A stretch of 64,000 nt of DNA from Pomacea canaliculata. Taxonomy: Eukaryota; Mollusca; Gastropoda; Architaenioglossa; Ampullariidae. Made by a program: the position numbers and the translations under genes. The stretch is taken from the NCBI RefSeq assembly GCF_003073045.1, contig NC_037593.1:1293525-1357524 (forward strand), written 5' to 3'. This document shows positions 60,362-64,000 of this stretch, piece after piece; position 1 is the first letter of the stretch; every line of letters starts with the position of its first letter. The notes beneath the pieces are model-generated. The model was not told where the DNA came from, did not search any database, and saw nothing but the letters and a program-made list of their open reading frames with translations.

Positions 60362-60536
60362 CAGGGCTTCTGCTTACACAAAAAATTGCGTACAGTACGC
60401 ATTAAAAGTTCGGAGGACCCCTTCAGTTTTCGTCAATGGGGTCCCCTTCAAATTTGGGCGAAGAACAGGGACCCCTTAAAAATCTGAAGAAGGGGTCCCT
60501 GGGAACCCAAAGAATTTAGCCTTAGCAGAAGCCCTG
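60362..60536. mobile_element. 175-bp MITE with terminal inverted repeats and CATAT duplication
   Basis: The left end CAGGGCTTCTGCT and the reverse complement of the right end are identical over 13 bp and similar further in. Perfect 5-bp direct repeats CATAT flank it (60357-60361 and 60537-60541). The inside has GGGTCCCC/GGGACCCC palindromes. It has no coding capacity, so it must be mobilised by a transposase elsewhere. Confidence 0.85.
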
Positions 60537-60541
60537 CATAT

Positions 60542-61098
60542 ACACCATGAGACGATGAAAAAACACGGACGAGAGAGGGATGGCTAATTGGGGAACATCT
60601 TCCCTGCATTCGTTGTTGTCCAATGGTAATTTGACATTGTGCAAAGGATCCTGCAAGAGATTTAACAAAATATCTCGCACAGCTATTCTATAAGGGATCG
60701 CATAGGGATTTTACAAGTGATCGTACAAAGATTTCTGATCCCTGTTGTCAATAACATAAACCTGGACCCACCGCGCTTTTGAGATGATTGGCGATAACGA
60801 GACGATGGTCTACGGGAAATAACCCAAAGTAAGACAAGATCGTTTTATAAGACTAGCCTCCCCTAGGTTGCCGTGCATACGGTGCAAAGCACAGACTTCA
60901 GTCTCTGGTGCAAAGTGAGAAAGGGAAAAAAATCTTTGCGGGAATAAAAAGTGGATACTAGAATTTGAGCGTAAGTGCATCTCTGTCATCAACACTCATA
61001 AAACAACCAGTAAACGTTAAATTTAAAGTAACCTAAGTCGTGTTTCTCGTTTTCCCATTGAGTCGTTGTCGGTGACTGCGATTACAGATCATTGTTAG
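60542..61098. other. NIF3L1 upstream region
   Basis: About 560 bp without a recognised gene before the NIF3L1 start codon. It should hold its promoter; no strong core motif was identified. Confidence 0.4.
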
Positions 61099-64000
61099 AT
61101 GTTCTACCGAGTCATTCGCTGCATAAAAAGCACACGGCTTTCTCGCTTCCTGAACCCTGTGAGCAGGCATTTACGTGTCGCTCAGTTTCGTCTGAGCAGC
61201 GCAGGTGGCGTGTCAGGGACTATCGCAACTTCGCACGCAGCAAGTGATTTTGACCGAACCTGTGTGAACATCAGGACCGAGTGGAGCCCCGAGACTACGG
61301 ACTCAATGGAGCTGCCTGATGTTGTCACCTGTCTGAAGCAGATCGCTGACCCCTCACTCGCCGGCGACTGGGATAACGTCGGTCTTCTGGTGGAGCCTTC
61401 GCCTCCGCACCGTGTTCGAAGAATTCTGCTGACCAACGATCTGACACCTGAAGTGATGCAAGAAGCCGAACAAGAAGAGGTGAACATGATAGTATCCTAT
61501 CATCCTCCAATTTTTGGATCTTTTAAACGTCTGACCCAGAGAACATGGAAGGAAAAACTGATTATTAGGTGTCTAGAGAAGAGGATCGCCGTTTACTCTC
61601 CTCACACCAGCTGGGATGCAGCAGCAGATGGGGTAAATGACTGGTTGATAGGAGCATTTGGTGATGGTAAGTCCTTCCCTTAGAAATTAACAATTAATTT
61701 TATTTAAGCTTAATGATAGAGTTTATTAAAATAATCTGACATGGTGATGGTGTGTATTGAAGTGGGCCATCACTATTGGTAGTCCCAGAGAGAACTCTCA
61801 GGTTTTTCTGCTTCTTCTTCTAGCAATTATGTTGGATTTCTTTGATTCATCTTCTACCACTAGACTGCCTTATCTCTGTGGTTTGCTTGGTTTGTACTCA
61901 GCCTTATCTCATTTTAACTCTCTGGGCACAAGTATAAGTATTACAAAAACTGCATGGCTAATGACAGAAGACTGTGAAGATGACAGTGGGTGAAGTTTAT
62001 TTTTTTTATTATTGCTGCTCTCAGGTAAACAATAGACCAAGTCACCCTTGCAGTTTTGGAAAGGAGAAAACTTGAACATTGCAATAAAAGTAATGAAAAT
62101 CGCCCTTCCTGTTCTTCCCCGGCAAAGCACAATCATGGCTCATCGTGCTCTAAGGGTTAACTGGACATGTTGGACATCAATTATTTGAATGAATGCATTA
62201 GGAGACTCCAGTAGATCCAAACCCTCATAGGTCAAGCTGCAATTCTGAGACATGTCTTCTATGTAACCTAGAGGAGAGGTGGTCTAGAAATGCTCATCTA
62301 AGTGAGGTGGTCTATGACATGTTCATCTAAATGACATGTTTCTTTTAAGGAAGAGCAAAAGTCTGGGTGAAGTGTTTTTTATTATTGGTTCTGTGTTTTG
62401 TGAAGGATTTCTCTAGGTGAGATTTTCCTAGAAGTGACTTTAGATTGGCATACATCAATTTGTTATTCATGACACATAGTGAATGTCATACCATGCTTGT
62501 CATTTACAGGAGCGGTCCGGTGGCGCAACGGTTAGCGCCTGTCACCAATACAGTGAAGGTTGGCTGCCCTGAGTTCATTTCTCGTCTTGGGCATGCTGTT
62601 CTTTCTCTGCACGTGGCGTCTGTTTACAGGGCTGGCTGCCTTGCCGTAATATAGCCTTAGTTGCTGGCACGGCGTAAAACACCAATCCCCCCTCCCCTTG
62701 TCATTTACAGCCAGCAGGTTCTACTTTCTTGGCAAAATATTGCAAGTGTCTAGCATTTCAAACAGTTTTATTATAGAGCTGTCAGCCAGATGTCAGATTT
62801 AAAAAAAGACTCCTGCCTATTTGGTCTCTTCACAATTCTTCAACGTTTCTGTTAATATTTACCACATTTTTTCTAAAATTTGGAAACTCTTTGTTGTCCC
62901 AGTTTCTTAAAAAAATAACAAACAAAAATTTAAGTTTTATGGATTTGATTTATTTTCTTTCTAGACATCCAAGACAAAAAGCCACTAGAGCAGACAGAAA
63001 TCTTGCCAAAAGGTACCAACAAGAGGCTTAGTGTTATGGTCAGTGAAGAGGAGGCCAAGCTTTTGCTGACAAGTTTACAATGGTTGGGGAAAGACCAGGT
63101 TTACTGTGAGAATCAGTAAGTAAAGCTTAAAAGAGTTGCAAGTGAAATCAGTGTGATTTGGAGGTCTGCTTTATGTGTGCAATAACTTTGTAATTCTGCT
63201 GAATGTCCTTTTTGTATTCTTATAAAATATCTGCCAAAATGAAAAGAAGCTGGCTTACTACAACTGAGAGTTGTAATTTGTTTCTTGCTACTGTCTCCTC
63301 ATTCTGCTGTCCACCTCTGCAACCACACTTACCTTCTAACTCCTTGCTACTCTGTTCTTGCTCTAGGATAAATGTATGCATGTGAATGGACACACACATA
63401 TGTACACATACATATATAATTACTGAAAATTATCAAGGTAGCAAAGCGATTACATGTTATGCCTAGAGATGTTTTATAGCTTTATACTCATATATAGAAT
63501 GATTGTAAGGGGGTAAGGAGTAGAAAATCAGGAGGAAACCTGGACCAACATTCAGCCTTGTAAACAAGAGAGAAGTACGTTAACAGGTGATAGGAACAGG
63601 GAATGTCTGCCCTAAAATGAGAGCTTAATTTCTAAACATCTGAACATTTTACATTTCCATGACAGTTGCTTTACACAGGAATGCTTTAAAGCTCACCTCT
63701 CTTTGCTCTAGTTTCTTTATGTGAACAGCACAAATGAAATTATGTTCACTCCAACACATCAACATTCTTGGAGGGGTAAAAATAAGCCCATTTTTTTAGT
63801 ATATATAAACTATATTTTAGTGCCTGTTGAATGTTGTTTTATAAAGTATATTTAAAAAAAATGATTTTATTATCACTTTACTTTCTTAGAAACAGTAGCA
63901 ATGTAGGTGATGCATCTGGCACAGTGAAGCTGCATGTCTCTTGCAAGGCTGCTGACCTTTCAGAGATTATGAAAGAGTTGACTAGGTCAGGTATAACACT
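61099..64000 (+). CDS. NIF3L1: NIF3-like protein 1, 3' end beyond the window
   Basis: Exons 61099-61666, 62965-63115 and 63890 to the window edge join with phases 1 and 2. The conserved NIF3 core starts at about residue 74: MELPDVVTCLKQIADPSLAG, then DWDNVGLLVEPSPPHRVRRI, LLTNDLTPEVM, SYHPPIFGSFKRLT and YSPHTSWDAAADGVNDWL, with metal-binding His in SYHPP and SPHT. The first ~70 residues are Arg- and Ser-rich with no acids in the first 40, which fits a mitochondrial targeting peptide; the internal Met74 is an alternative start. NIF3 proteins are a widespread metal-binding family, often labelled GTP cyclohydrolase 1 type 2 homologue, with unsettled biochemistry. The rest of the protein lies outside the window. 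Intron 1 contains a young SINE. Confidence 0.96.
62510..62696 (+). mobile_element. tRNA-derived SINE with perfect 14-bp target duplication
   Basis: The head GGTGGCGCAACGGTTAGCGC looks like an RNA polymerase III A box, and GAGTTCATTTC lies at box B spacing. The body ends in GCGTAAAACACCAATCCCCC. Identical 14-bp repeats CTTGTCATTTACAG flank it (62496-62509 and 62697-62710), so insertion was recent. It is full-length compared with the copy at 33120-33290. Confidence 0.92.

Overview
The window is metazoan nuclear DNA: AT-rich, CpG-poor outside exons and promoters, with multi-exon genes carrying consensus GT-AG introns, many minisatellites, LINE 3' fragments and a tRNA-derived SINE. Protein similarity and repeat style fit a lophotrochozoan, most likely a mollusc and perhaps a gastropod; species cannot be told from the sequence. 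I saw no rRNA, functional tRNA, CRISPR or prokaryotic gene, and no virus-derived element.

Layout. 1-8053: downstream flank of KDM2, mostly featureless, with one unrecognised candidate exon (5507-5726, minus). 8054-32547, minus: a KDM2-type histone H3K36 demethylase gene (JmjC, CXXC, PHD); 16 exons join in frame to 929 codons, with a 12.9-kb first intron full of tandem repeats. 32548-32849: a 302-bp gap between the KDM2 and ORAI start codons holding a CRE, an E-box and an NRF1 site, probably a shared bidirectional promoter. 32850-35667, plus: ORAI, the store-operated calcium channel, two coding exons, 226 aa. 35668-42403: long 3' region of ORAI and the MORN3 promoter. 42404-47138, plus: MORN3, five exons, 237 aa. 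48462-49301, minus: a TMEM45-like (DUF716) membrane protein. 50529-52238, minus: a secreted two-Kazal protease inhibitor, four coding exons, 150 aa. 55732-59249, plus: a cytosolic sulfotransferase, seven exons, 315 aa. 61099 to the window end, plus: NIF3L1, three exons seen, continuing past the edge.

Two points stand out. KDM2, ORAI and MORN3 lie side by side as KDM2B, ORAI1 and MORN3 do in vertebrates, with KDM2 and ORAI head to head: apparently an ancient gene block. And several gene boundaries have been tandemly copied by minisatellite-like duplication: three in-frame 5' splice sites 42 bp apart in KDM2 exon 2, an intronic array that includes the end of KDM2 exon 14, five 3' splice sites 31-38 bp apart before the last MORN3 exon, and repeats of the sulfotransferase stop-codon region.

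The genes do not form a pathway. They cover chromatin (KDM2), calcium entry (ORAI), a probable cilium or sperm protein (MORN3), a membrane protein, a secreted inhibitor, sulfation, and a NIF3-family protein.
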